The notes under the pieces: model-generated
Seen by the model: only the letters and a program-made list of their open reading frames with translations
Database searches by the model: none
Told to the model about the DNA's origin: nothing
Made by a program: the position numbers and the translations under genes
Source of the DNA: Eretmocerus hayati
Lineage: Eukaryota; Arthropoda; Insecta; Hymenoptera; Aphelinidae
DNA: 64,000 nt
Assembly (NCBI GenBank): GCA_029851415.1
Contig: CM056741.1
Location: forward strand, 88,881,282-88,945,281
Direction: 5' to 3'
Shown: positions 36,001-48,990 of the stretch, piece by piece
How positions within the stretch are numbered: position 1 is the stretch's first letter
Layout: each line of letters starts with the position of its first letter

Positions 36001-38350
36001 AGTTTATCGTTTCTCCAAGCCACTCATGATCGTCGCGCTCAGGCGGCGATCACAGTTCGACAAATGTCAGACTGCGACCTTCGAGGCTCCACTCTCAAAG
36101 TGGCTGCATCACGAAGGGATTTTTTATTTTTTTTTGGATTCATTCCATATTTTATTGAAAGATTGACCGAGAGATGAGAAAATTCTTCTCGGGCGGAATT
36201 GAACCTCGCAACCACCGGGACTACGGACCGGCGCCTTAACCAATTAAACCACCAAGGCGATTGCGTATTCACTCACTTCGGGAAGCCTTCTGTCATCTCT
36301 TGTGCCAATGTTTAGATGCGGTCAATGTAGGAACCTTGACCGTTCGAATATGCAAATGATACCGATAAGGTATATCTCATCGATAATTTGACTCTATCAC
36401 TCCATTTAATGCATTACATTCAATGAATGAGTTCATCGTTTTTCAAAGCCACTTATCATCGTCGCGTTCAGGCGGCGATCACAGTTCGACAAATGTCAAA
36501 CTGCGACCTTCGAGGCTCCAATTTCATAGTGGCTGCATCACGAATGGATTTTTTATCTTTCCTGGATTTTTTAAATGTTTCATCGGAAGATCGACCGAGA
36601 GATGGAAGAATTCTTCCCCGGGCGGCATATGAACCTCGCAATCTCCGGTACTCCGGACCGGCGCCTTAACCAATTAGACCACCGAGGCAATTGCGTATTC
36701 ACTCGCTCGGGGATTCCTTCTCTCATCTCTTGTGCCACTCTTTCGATGCGGTCTATCAAGGAACCATGACAATTCAAATATGTAAATAATACCGATGAGA
36801 TAGATCTCATCGATAATTTGACTCTATCACTCGATTTGATGAAATACATTTAATAAATGAGTTTATCGTTTTTTCAAGCTACTAATAATCGTCGCGCTCA
36901 GGATGCGATCACAGTTTTACAAATGTCAGACTGCGACCTTCGAGGCTCCACTTTAATAGTGGCTGCATCACGAAGGGATTTTTTATTTTTTTATGGATTT
37001 TTTAGATTTTTCATCGAAAGATCGACCGAGAGAAGAGAAAATTCTTCTCGGGCGGGACTCGAACCTCGCAACCACCGGGACTACGGACCGGCGCGTTAAC
37101 CAATTGGACCACCGAGGCGATTGCGTATTCAATCGCTCGGGGAAGCCTTCCCTCATCTCTCGTGCCAAACTTTCGATGCGGTCGATCAAGGAACCATGAC
37201 CATTAAAATATGTAAATAATACCGATAAGGTAGATCTCATCGATATTCCGACTCTATCGCTCGATCTGATGAAATACATTTGATGAATGAGTTTATCGTT
37301 TCTCCAAGCCACTAATAATCGTCACGCATAGGCGGTGATCACAGTTTGACAAATGTCAGACTGCGACTTTCGAGGCTCCACTTCCACAGTGGCTGCATCA
37401 CGGAGGGATTTTTCATTTGTTTTGGATCTTTTAAATTCTTCATCGATTGATCGACCGAGAGATGAGGAAATTTTTCTCGGGCGGGACTCGAACCTCGCAA
37501 CTACCGGGACTACGGACCGGCGCCATGACCAATTAGACCACCGAGGCGATTGCGTATTCACTCACTCGGGGAAGCCTTCTGTCATCTGTTGTGCCAATGT
37601 TTTGATGCGGTCAATCAAGGAACCATGACCGTTCGAATATGCAAATAATACCGATAAGGAATATCTCACCGATAATTTGACTCTATCACTCCATTTGATG
37701 CATTACATTCAATGAATGAGTTTATCGTTTCTTCAAGCCACTTATCATCGTCGCGTTCAGGCGGCGATCACAGTTCGACGAATGTCAGACTGCGACCTTC
37801 GAGGCTCCACTCTCAAAGTGGCTGCATCACGAAGGGATTTTTTATTTTTTTTTCGATTCATTCCATATTTTATTGAAAGATTGACCGAGAGATGAGAAAT
37901 CCTTCTCGGGCGGAATTGAACCTCGCAACCACCGGGACTACGGACCGGCGCCTTAACCAATTAAACCACCGAGGCGATCGCGTATTCACTCAATCGGGGA
38001 AGCTTCCTCTCATTCCTTGTACCGATCATTTGATGCGGGCAATGAAGGAACCATGACCATTCAAATATGTGAATAATACCGATGAGATAGATCTCATCGA
38101 TAATTTGACTCCATCACTCGATTTGATGAAATACATTTAATAAATCAGTTTATCGTTCTTCCAAGCCACTGATAATCGTCGCGCTGAGGCGGCGATCACA
38201 GTTCGACAAATGCCAGACTGCGACTTTCGAGGCTCCACTTCCATAACGGCTGCATCACGGAGGGATTTTTTATTTTTTTTCGGATTTTCTGAAATTTTTA
38301 TTGAAAGATCGACCGAGAGATGAGAAAATTTCTCCCGGGCGGGACTCGAA
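33057..38350. repeat. Large higher-order repeat, copy 2
   Basis: Second copy of 27043-32130, carrying the same rare monomer variants in the same order. One internal stretch (34280-34621) also duplicates 32562-32903 at an offset of 1718 bp, which is four monomers. Confidence 0.75.
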
Positions 38351-41300
38351 CCTCGCAATCACCGGGACTACGGACCGGCGCCTCAAAAGATAAGACCACC
38401 GAGGCGATCGCGTATTCACTCACTCGGGGAAGCCTTCTCTCATCTCTTGTGGCAATCTTGGATGCGGTCAGTCAAGGAACTGTGACCATTCAAATATGCA
38501 AATAATACCGATAAGGTAGATCTCATCGATATTTTGACTCTATCGCTCGATTTGATGGAATACATTTAATGAAAGAGTTTATCGTTCTTTCACGCCACTG
38601 ATAATCGTCGCGCTCAGGCGGCGATCACAGTTCGACAAATGCCAGACTGCGACTTTCGAAGCTCCACTTCCATAGTGGCTGCATCACGGAGGGATTTTTC
38701 ATTTTTTTTCGGATTTTCTGAAATTTTTATTGAAAGATCGACCGAGAGATGAAAAAATTCTTCCTCGGACGGGACATGAACCTCGCAATCTCCAGTACCT
38801 CGGACCGACGCCTCAACCGATTAGACCACCGAGGCGATTGCGTATTCACTTGCTCGGGGAAGCCTTCTCTCATCTCTTGTGCCAATCTTTCGATGCGGGC
38901 AATGAAGGAACCATGACCATTCAAATATGTGAGTAATACCGATGAGGTAGATCTTATCGATATTTTGACACTATCACTCGATTTGATGGAAGACTCTTAA
39001 TGAATGGGTTCATCGTTCTTTCAAGCCACTCATAATCGTCGCGCTCAGGCGGCGATCACAGTTTGACAAATGTCAGACTGCGACCTTCGAGGCTCCACTT
39101 TCATAGTGGCTGCATCACGAAGGGATTTTTTATTTTTTTTAGGATTCTTTCAATTTTTTATTGAAAGATCGACCGAGAGATGGAAAAATACTCCTTCGGG
39201 CGGGACTTGAATCTCGCAAACTTCGGTACTCCGGACTGGCGCCTTAACCATTCAGATCACCGAGGCGATCGCGTATTGACTCAATCGGGGAAGCCTTCTC
39301 TCATCTCTTGTGCCGATCTTTCGATGCGGTCAATCAAGGAACCATGACCATCCACATATGTAAATAATACCGATGAGGTAGATCTCATCGATATTTTGAC
39401 TCTATCACTCGATTCGATGGAATACATTCAATAAATGAGTTTATCGTTCTTTCAAGGCACTGATAATCGTCGCGCTCAGGCGGCGATCACAGTTTGACAA
39501 ATGTCAGACTGCGACCTTCGAGGCTCCACTTCTATAGTTGCTGTATCACGAAGGGATTTTCCATTTTTTTTGTATTCCTTCAATTTTTCATTGGAGGATC
39601 GACCGAGAGATGAAATAATCTTCCCTCGGGCGGGACTTGAACCTCGCAATCTCCGGTACCTCGGACCGACGCCTCAACTGATTAGCCCACCGAGTCGATT
39701 GCGTATTCACTTGCTCGGGGAAGCCTTCTCTCATCTCTTGTGCCAATCTTTCGATGCGGGCAATGAAGGAACCATGACCATTCAAATATGTGAATAATAC
39801 CGATGAGGTAGATCTTATCGATATTCTGACACTATCACTCGATTTGATGGAAGACATTTAATGAATAAATTCATCGTTTTTTCGAGCCACTTATAGTCGT
39901 CGCGATCAGGCGGCGATCACAGTTTGACGAATAACAATCTGCGACCTTCGAGGCTCCACTTCTATAGTTGCTGTATCACGAAGGGATTTTCCATTTTTTT
40001 TGGATTCCTTCAATTTTTCATTGGAGGATCGACCGAAAGATGAAATAATCTTCCCTCGGGCGGGACTTGAACCTCGCGGCCTCCGGTACTCCGGACCGGC
40101 GCCTTAATCAATTAGATAACCGAGGCGATTGCGTATTCACTCGCACGAGGAAGCCTTCTCTCATCTCTTGTGCCAATCTTTCGATGCGGTCAATCGAGGA
40201 ACCATAACCATTCCAATATGCGAATAATACCGATCAGGTAGACCTCATCGATATTTTGACTCTATCGCTCGATCTGATGGAATACATTGAATGAATAAAT
40301 TCATCGTTTTTTCGAGCCACTTATAGTCGTCGCGATCAGGCGGCGATCACAGTTTGACGAATAACAATCTGCGACCTTCGAGGCTCCACTTTCATAGTGG
40401 CTGCATCACGGAGGGATTTTCTATTTTTTTGGAATTTCTGAATTCTTTATCGATAGATCGACCGAGAGATAAGAAAATTTTTCCCGGGCGGGACTCGAAC
40501 CTCGCAATCACCGGGACTACGGACCGGCGCCTCAACAAATTGGACCACCGAGGCGATCGCGTATTCACTCACTCGGGGAAGCCTTCTCTCATCTCTTGGG
40601 GCAATCTCGGATGCGGTCAGTCAAGGAACCGTGACCATTCAAATATGCAAATAATACCGATAAGGGAGATCTCATCGATATTTTGACTCTATCGCTCGAT
40701 TGGATGGAATACATTTAATAAATTAGTTTATCATTTTTTCAAGCCACTAATAATCGTTACGCTCAGGCGGCGATCACAGTATCACAAATGTCAGACTGCG
40801 AACTTCGAGGCTCCACTTTCATAGTGGCTGCATCACGAAGGGATTTCTCATTTTTTTTGGATTTTTTTGATTTTTCATCGAAAGATCGACCGAGAGAAGA
40901 GAAAATTTCTCTCGGGCGGGACTCGAACCTCGCAACCACCGGGACTACGGACCGGCGCCTTAACCAATTGGACCACCGAGGCGATTGCGTATTCACTCGC
41001 TCGGGGAAGCCTTCTCTCATCCCTTGTGCCAATCTTTCGATGCGGTCACTCAAGGAACCATGACCATTCAAATATGCAAATAATACTATTGAGGTAGATC
41101 TCATCGATATTTCGACTCTATCACTCGATTTGGTGGAATACATTTAATGAATGAGTTCATCGTTTTTCCGAGCCACTTCTAATCGTCGCGCTTAGGCGGC
41201 GATCACAGTTTGACAAATGTCAGACTGCGACCTTCGAGGCTTCACTTTCATAGTGGCTGCATCACGAAGGGATTTTCCATTTTTTTTTTGGATTTTTTAA

Positions 41301-44043
41301 ATATTTATTGAAAGATCGACCGAGAGATGGCAAAATTCTCCCTCGGGCGGGACATGAACCTCGCAATCTCCGGTACTCCGGACCATCGCCTTGACCAATT
41401 AGACCACCGAGGCGATCGCGTATTCACTCAATCGGGGAAGCTTTCTCTCTATTCTTGTGCCGATCTTTTGATGCGGGCAATGAAGGAACCATGACCATTC
41501 AAATATGTGAATAATACCGATGAGGTAGATCTTATCGATATTTTGACTCTATCACTCGATTTGATGGAATACATTTAATAAATTAGTTGATCGTTTTTTC
41601 AAGCCACTAATAATCGTCGCGCTCAGGCGGCGATCACAGTTTGACAAATGTCAGACTGCGACCTTCGAGGCTCCAAATTCATAGTAGCTGCATCACGAAG
41701 GGATTTTTTATCTTTTTTGGATTAATTCAATATTTTATTGAAAGATTGACCGAGAGATGAGAAAATTCTCCTCGGGCGGGACTTGAACCTCGCGATCCCC
41801 GGTACTACGGACCGGCGCCTTAACCGATTAGACCACCGAGGCGATTGCGTATTCACTCACTCGGGGAAGCCTTCTGTCATCTCTTGTGCCAATGTTTTGA
41901 TGCGGTCAATCAAGGAACCATGACCGTTCGAATATGCAAATACTACCGATAAGGTATATCTCATCGATGATTTGACTCTATCACTCCATTTGATGCATTA
42001 CATTCAATGAATGAGTTTATCGTTTCTTCAAGCCTCTTATCATCGTCGCTTTCAGGCGGCGATCACAGTTCGACAAATGTCAACCTGCGACCTTTGAGGC
42101 TCCACTTTCATAGTGGCTGCATCACGTAGGGATTCTTCATTTTTTCGGATCTTTTAGGTTTTTCATCGGAAGATCGACCGAGAGATGGGGAAATTCTTTC
42201 TCGGGCGGGATTTGAACCTCGCATTCACCGGTTCTACGGACCGGCGCCTTAACCAATCAGACCAACGAGGCGATTGCGTATTCAATCGCTCGAGGAAGCC
42301 TTCTCTCATCTCTCGTGCCAACCTTTCGATGCGGTCAATCAAGGAACCATGACCATTACAATATGCGAATGATACCGATGAGGTAGATCTCATCGATATT
42401 TTTACTCGATCGCTCGATTTGATGAAGAACATTCAATGAATGAATTTATCGTTTTTCCGAGCTACTTATAATCGTCGCGCTCAGGCGGCGATCACAGTTT
42501 GACAAATGTCAAACTGCGACCTTCGAGGCTCCACTTCTATAGTTGCTGTATCACGAAAGGATTTTCCATTTTTTTTTGGATTCCTTCAATTTTTCATTGG
42601 AGGATCGACCGAGAGATGAAATAATCTTCCTTCGGGCGGGACTTGAACCTCGCGATCTCCGGTACTCCGGACCGGCGCCTTAATCAATTAGATAACCGAG
42701 GCGATTGCGTATTCACTCGCACGAGGAAGCCTTCTCTCATCTCTTGTGCCAATCTTCCGATGCGGTCAATCAAGGAACCATGACCATTCGAATATGCAAA
42801 TAATAACGATAAGGTCGATCCCATCGATATTCCGTCTCTAGCGCTCGATTTGATGAAATACATTTAATGAATGAGTTTATCATTTCTTCAAGCCACTCAT
42901 AATCGTCGCGTTCAGGCGGCGATCACAGTTTGACGAATAACAAACTGCGACCTTCGAGGCTCCACTTCCATAGTGGCTGTATTACGGAGGGATTCTTTAT
43001 TTTCTTTGGATTCTTTTGATTTTTTATCGGAAGATCGACCGAGAGATGAAGAAATCTCTCCTCGGGCGGGACTTGAACCTCGCGAACTCCGGTTCTCCGG
43101 ACCGACGCCTTAACCAATCAGATCACCGAGGCGATTGCGTATTCAATCGCTCGGGGAAGCCTTCTCTCATCTCTCGTGCCAATCTTTCGATGCGGTCAAT
43201 CAAGGAACCATGACCATTAAAATATGAGAATAATACCGATAAGGGAGATCTCATCGATATTTGGACTCAATCGCTCGAGTTGATGACAAACAATCAATGA
43301 ATGAATTGATCGTCTTTTCGAGCCTCTCACGATCGTTGCGCTCAGGCGGTGATCACAGTTCGACAGATGTCAAACTGCGACCTTCGAGGCTCCTCTCCCA
43401 TAGTGGCTGCATCACGAAGGGATTCCTCATTTCTTCTGGATTTTTCCAATTTTTCTCTGAAAGATTGGCCGAGAGATGAGATAATCCTTCTCGGGTGGGA
43501 CTTGAACCTCGCAATCACCGGTACTACGGTTGGCGCCTAAACTAATTAGACCACCGAGGCGATTGCGTATTGACTCGCACGAGGAAGCCTTCTCTCATCT
43601 CTTGTCCCAATCTTTCGATGCGGTCAATCAAGGAACCATAACCATTCAAATATGCGAATAATACCGATCAGGTAGACCTCATCGATATTTTGACTCTATC
43701 GCTCGATTTGATGGAATACATTTAATGAATAGATTTTTCGTTTTTTTGAGCCACTTATAGTCGTCGCGATCAGGCGGCGATCACAGTTTGACAAATGTCA
43801 AACTGCGACCTCCGAGGCTCCACTTTCATAGTGGCTGCGTCACGAAGGGATTATTCTTTTTCTTCTTCGAAATTTTCAAATTTTTTATTGAAAGATCGAC
43901 CGAGAGATGGAAAAATCCTTCCTCGGGCGGGACTTGAACTTCGCAATCACCGTTACTCCCGACCGGCGCCTTATCCAATTAGGTCCCCGAGGCGATTGCG
44001 TATCCACTAGCTCGGGGGGAGCCTTCTCTCATCTCTTCTGCCG

Positions 44044-44685
44044 ATCAATGAAAAATTCAAAAAATCCAAGAAGAATGAAAAATCCCTTCGTGATGCAGCC
44101 ACTATGAAAGTGGAGCCTCGAAGGTCGCGTGAGTGCGACGATTATAAGTGGCTAGAAAAAACGATAAATTCATTCATTATATGTATTTCATCAAATCGAG
44201 CGATAAAGTCAAAATATCGATGAGGTCTACCTTATCGGTATTATTTGCATATTTGAATGGTCATGGTCCCTTGATTGACCGCATCGAAAGATTGGCACGA
44301 GAGATGAGAGAAGGCTTCCCCGAGCGAGTGAATACGCAATCGCGTCGGTGGTCTAATTGGTTAAGGCGCTGGTCCGGAGTACCGGAGATTGCGAGATTCA
44401 AGTCCCGCCCGAGGAAGAATTTCCTCATCTCTCCGTCAATCTTTCCATAAAAAATTTAAAAAATCCAAAAAAAATGAAAAATCCCTCCGTGATGCAGCCA
44501 CTATGAAAGTGAAGCCTCGAAGGTCGCAGTCTGAAATTTTTCAAACTGTGATCGCCGCCTGAGCGCGACGGTTATAAGTGGCTCGAAAATACGATAAATT
44601 CATTCATTGAATGTATCTGATTAAATCGAGCGATAGAGTCAAAATCTCGAAGAGATCTACCTTATCGATATTATTTGCATATATG
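44044..44685. repeat. ~430-bp satellite, inverted terminal block D
   Basis: From about 44045 the monomers run in the opposite orientation (plus strand now reads 'aaatgaaaaatcccttcgtgatgcagcc'). About one and a half monomers follow. The forward monomer is cut in 'cttgtgccaatc' and the reverse one begins at its 'cgatgaaaaattt' region. The block fades into another satellite near 44685. Confidence 0.85.
44342..44415 (+). other. tRNA-like sequence on the plus strand (inverted monomer)
   Basis: The only plus-strand copy of the tRNA-like segment in this window. The A-box-like TGGTCTAATTGG and the anticodon stem (CTGGT/ACCGG) are kept. The B box reads GATTCAAGTCC, two changes from consensus, so it is a degraded copy. 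Confidence 0.6.
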
Positions 44686-44689
44686 ACAT

Positions 44690-45405
44690 GTTATTGCTCA
44701 TTTGCTCCTAGCCTATTTCAGGAGAATTCCCGAATTCCAACCCTCTATTAGGGGTTGTTTGCATTCGGTGGGGAGGCTGCGTAAGGATCAGGCACCTCCT
44801 TCCGTCACTAGAGAGCGATCCCAATCAAGAAAACGACAAGTTTTGGAACGGGAACCCCTACCCGGATCCACGGAAATGTCCGAATCTCAACCCTCGATTG
44901 GGGGTTGTTCGCGTTCACCGGGGGGCTGCAAAAAAATCAGGCACTTCCTTCCGTCACCAGAGAGCGGTCTCAATCGGAAAGTTTTGAACATAGCTCCCTA
45001 GCCTGATCCAGCTGCAAAAAGGATCCGCCTTTTCCTTTCGTCACTAGTGAGCGATCCCAATCGACAAATTTTGCGACAGTGCCCCCTAGCCTGATGCACG
45101 GAAGTGGCCGAATTTCGACCCTCGTTTAGGGGAAGTTCGCATTCACCGGGGGGCTCCAATAAATTTGCCACTCTCTCTCGTCACTACAAAGCAATTTCAA
45201 TGGAGGAATTTTGGAACAGGGGCACCTAGCCTATACCACGAAAATTCTTGAATCTCAACCCTCGATGAGAGATTATTCGCAATCTACGGGGGGCTGGACA
45301 GGAATCGGGCACTTTCTTTCGCTACCAAGAAGCGATCTCTATCGCGATAATTTGACACAGAGCCCCCTAGCCTGATCCACGGAAGTGACTGAATTTCGAC
45401 CCGCG
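44690..45405. repeat. ~145-bp satellite, left block
   Basis: About five degenerate monomers recognised by 'gagagcgatcccaatc', 'cctagcctgatccacgga', 'aatttcaaccctcgat-aggggttgttcgcattc' and 'ggggggctgcaaaa-atcaggcac'. The spacing is about 140-150 bp, with one shortened unit near 45010. No coding meaning is apparent. Confidence 0.75.
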
Positions 45406-48050
45406 ATTCTACACACGGCAAAAGTCGTTCAGAAATTGTGAAGAGTGGCAAAAGTCCACTGAAAAATTTTCCAGAACCGCAAGGGTGCGTGGAAAGATTC
45501 TCCTGAACGGTGAAACAAATCGAGAAATATTTTGAAAGTGGCTAAGTGCACTCAAAAATTTCTACACACGGCAGAATCATTCAGAACTTCTTGGAAGTGC
45601 CTCAGTGCTCTCAAAAAATATCAACCCACGGCAAAAACTGTTCAGGAATTTTGGGAAGTGGCGAAAGTCCAACGAAAAATTTTTCCAGAACGGCAGAAGT
45701 GCTCTGGGAAATTTCTCCGAAAGTCAGAACACGTTCAGAAATCATGCAGAAAATGTTAAATGAACACCAAAAATCCTACAAACGGCAAAAGTCATTCAGT
45801 ACTTCGTGAAGAGGCCTGAGTGCTCTCAGAAATTTCTCAGAATGGCAAGAGTGCGTCAAAAGATTTTCCCGAACGGCAACAGACGTTCAGAAATTTTCTG
45901 TAACTGGCTGAGTTTACTGAAGAGATTGTACACACGGCAAAACTCGTTCAGAACTCCTCAAGAGTGCCTGAGTGCGCCCAAAAAATGGGGACCTACTACA
46001 GGAATCGTTCAGAAATTTCTAAAAGTGGCAAAAGACCGCTGAAGGATTTTTCAGAATGGCAATAGCGCGTGGAGATTTTTCCGAACGGCGACACACGTTC
46101 AGAAATTTTCTGAAAGTGGCTGAGTGCACTCGAGAAATTGTACACACGGTAGAAGTTGTTTAGAAATGTCCAATAGTGGCAGAAGTCCACTGAAAAGAAA
46201 TTTCAGAAGGGCGAGAGTGCGTCGAAAGATCCTCCCGACGAGCGGAACACGTCCAGACATTTTTGAGAAGTGGCTAAGTGCAGTCGAGAAATTCTACTCA
46301 CGGCAAAAGTCGTTCAGAACTTGTTGAAAGTGGCTAAAAGCACACAAAACATTCTACTCACGGCAAAAGTCGTTCAGTACTTCGTGGGAGTGCGTAAGTG
46401 CATTGAAAAAATTTTCGTAATGGCAAGAGGGCCTCAAAAGATTCTCCCGAACGACGACACACGTTCAGAAATTTTATGAGTGTGGCTAAGTGCACTTGAA
46501 AAATTGTACACACGGCAGAAGTCGTTCAGAAATGTCCAATAGTTAAAAAATTTACAGAAGGGCGAGAGTGCGTCGAAAGATCCTCCCGACGAGCGAAACA
46601 CGTTCAGATATTTTTTAAAAGTGACTAAGTGCATTCAAGGAATTCTTCTCACAGCAAAAGTCGTTCAGAACTTGTTGAAAGTGACTAAGTGCACACAAAC
46701 ATTCTATCTAAGGCGAAAGTCGTTCAGTATTTTGTAAGAGTGCCTAGGTGCACTCAAAAGTTTTCCAGAATGGCGAGAGTACGTCGGAGGATTTTCCCGA
46801 ACGGCAAAACACGTTCAGGAATTCCCTGGAAGTGGCTAATGTACTCGAAAAATCCCACACACGGCACAAATCGTTCAGAACTCTTTGAGAGTGCCTGAGT
46901 GCACTCAGAAGATATCTACCCACGGCAAGAGTTGTTCAGGGATTTTCAAAAGTGGCAAAAGTACACTGAAAAATTCTTCACAACGGCAAGAGTGCGTCGG
47001 AAGACTCTTCCGAACGGCGACACACGTTGAGGAATTTTCTGAAAGTGGCTGAGTGCACTCGAGGAATTGTACACACGGCAAAAGTCGTTCAGGAATGTCC
47101 AATAGTGGCAGAAGTCCACCGAATAAATTCTTCAGAACGGCAAGAGTGCGTCGGAAGATCCTCCCGACGAGCAAAACAGGTTCAGAAATTTTCTGAGAGT
47201 GGCTTAGTGCAATCAAAAAAATCCACACACGGCAGAAGACGTTCAGAACTTTTCGAAAGTGCCTTAGTGCACTCGAAGAATATCTACACACGGCAGAATT
47301 CGTACAGGGATTTTTGAAAGTGGCAAAAGTCCACTGGAGAATTTTTGCAGAACGACAAGAATGCGTCGGAGGACGTTTCTGAACGGCAAAATACGTTCAG
47401 GAATTTTCTGAGAGTGGATAAGTGCACGAAAGAAATTCTTCTCACGGCAAAAGTCATTCAGAACTTCGTAAGAGTGCCTAAGTGCACTCGAAGATCACCT
47501 TCCCACGGCAAAGACGTTCAGGAATTTTTGAAAGTGGGAAAAGTCCACCGCAAATTTTCTGGAATGGCTGTTAGATGCATGATGTTTCCGAACGGCAAAA
47601 CATGGTCAGATATTTCCTGAATGTGAGTACACTCAAAAATTTCTACACACGGCAAAAGTCGTCCAAAACTCTTCAAAAAGGCCTTAAATCACCCAAAAAA
47701 TGTCTACCCATGGAGAAGTCACTCAGGAATTCCTAAAAGGAGCAGGAGTCCACTGGAAAATTTTTCAGAACGGCAAGAGTACGTTGGAAGATTTTCCCGA
47801 ACGGCAAAACACGTACAGAATATTCTTAGAAAAGGCTAAGTGCACACGAAAAATTCTACACACGACGAAAGTCGTTCAGAACTTTTTAGAAGTGCCTGAG
47901 TGTACACGAAACTTCCTACTTACGGCAAAAGTCATTCAGTACTTTGTAAAAGGGCCTAAGTGCAATCAAAAGTTCTTCAAAACGGCAAGAGTGCGTCGAA
48001 CGATTTTTCCGAATGGCAAGACACCTTCAGAATTCCTCTAAAAGTGGCTA
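45406..48050. repeat. ~60-bp satellite with ~215-bp higher-order structure
   Basis: Dense tandem monomers built on 'acggcaaaagtcgttcag' followed by 'aaagtggc-aagt-cact'. Several monomer types alternate: 'acacacggcaaaagtcgttcag', 'cccacggcaagagttgttcagg', 'cagaacggcaagagtgcgtcgg' and 'cgaacggcaaaacacgttcag'. They make a longer period of roughly 215 bp. Long open frames up to 128 codons occur on both strands only because the monomers are near multiples of three and stop-poor. Confidence 0.75.
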
Positions 48051-48990
48051 AAAGCGCTCAAGGAATTTTAAGAAGATCAGGCATCTCCTTATGTCACTAG
48101 AAAGCAACCCCAATAGAAAAATTATGGAACAGAGCTTCCTTCCTGTTTCACGAAAATTTCCGAATTTCAACCCTCGATAAGGAGTTGGACGCATTCGACG
48201 AGGGGGCTGCCCAAAATTCAGGTACCTCCTTCTGTCACGAGGAAGCAATCCCGATCAAGTAATTTCGGAACAGAGCCTCCTCTCTGTTTTACGAAAATTC
48301 CCGAATTCCATCCCTCGATTACGGGTTGTTCACATTCTACGGGGGAGCGGGGGGGGGGTTGCATAAAAATTCAGCCACTCGCTTCCGTCACTAGAGAGCG
48401 ATCCCGATCGCGGTATTTTGGAACAGAGCCTCCCAGCCAGTACTACAAAACTCTCCGAATTTCGACTGTCGATTAGGAATTGTTTATATTCGACGGAGGG
48501 GGGGGGGGCCTGCAAAAAATTCAGGCATTTTCTGCCGTCACTAGAAAGTGATCTCAATGGAGGGATTTTGGAACAGGGGGAACCTAGCCCGTCCCACAAA
48601 AATTCTTGAATCTCGACCCTCGATTAGGGGTTTTTCGCAATCTACGGGGGGCTGGAGAGAAATCGGGCACTTTCTTTCGCTACCAAGAAGCGATCTCTAT
48701 CGCGATAATTTGGAACAGAGCCTCCTAGCCTGATCCACGGAAAATTCCAAATTCCATCCCTCGATGAGGGGTTGTTCGCATTCTCCGGGGGTTGCCGAAA
48801 ATTCGGGGATTTTTTTTCGTCACTAGGAAGCAATCCCGATCGAGAATATTTGGAACAGAGCCTGCTGCCTGTTTTACAAAGATTCTCGAATTTCAACCCT
48901 CGGATAGGGCTTGTTCGCATTCACCAGGGGTAATGCATGAGAATCAGGCACCCCATTCCGTCACCAGAGAGCGATCTCGATCAGAAAATT
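48051..48990. repeat. ~145-bp satellite, right block, with G-runs
   Basis: About six or seven more monomers of the family at 44690-45405 (landmark 'gcgatc-c-atcg' near 48105, 48239, 48397, 48544, 48685, 48828, 48966). One monomer (near 48685) is almost identical to the one near 45328. Two units carry expanded G tracts (about 48343-48358 and 48494-48508). Confidence 0.75.

Larger units (their letters stand above)
21766..44043. repeat. ~430-bp tRNA-derived satellite, block C (about 50 monomers)
   Basis: A continuous head-to-tail array of about 50 monomers, all in one orientation. Landmarks such as 'gatcgaccgagagatga', 'ggaccggcgcc' and 'gatgaggtagatctcatcgat' recur every 425-435 bp. Variants include monomers with the tRNA-like part deleted (near 21875, 23923, 25173, 26349). 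The tRNA-like B box varies between TTCGAGT, TTCAAGT and TTCATGT (minus strand). Open frames of 60-146 codons on both strands come from the repeat composition. Multi-kb higher-order duplications are listed separately. Confidence 0.9.

Noticed and set aside
2616..44415. Functional tRNA genes in the satellite
   Set aside because: The T-stem has a bulged extra base, position 33 is not U, the anticodon stem is broken in many copies, and the copies vary together with the satellite. They are better called tRNA-derived sequence.
2483..44450. Over a hundred open frames of 60-146 codons on both strands of the ~430-bp satellite, many nearly identical in sequence
   Set aside because: They recur with the monomer, overlap antiparallel in the same bases, include the tRNA-like sequence, and shift with monomer indels. 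They reflect stop-poor repeat composition and not genes.
2399..44685. Regularly spaced repeats resembling a CRISPR array
   Set aside because: The repeat unit is ~430 bp, the spacers are not unique, and the window is eukaryotic.
45532..48041. Open frames up to 128 codons in the ~60-bp satellite
   Set aside because: The monomer length is close to a multiple of three and stop-poor; frames occur on both strands and have no conserved domain.
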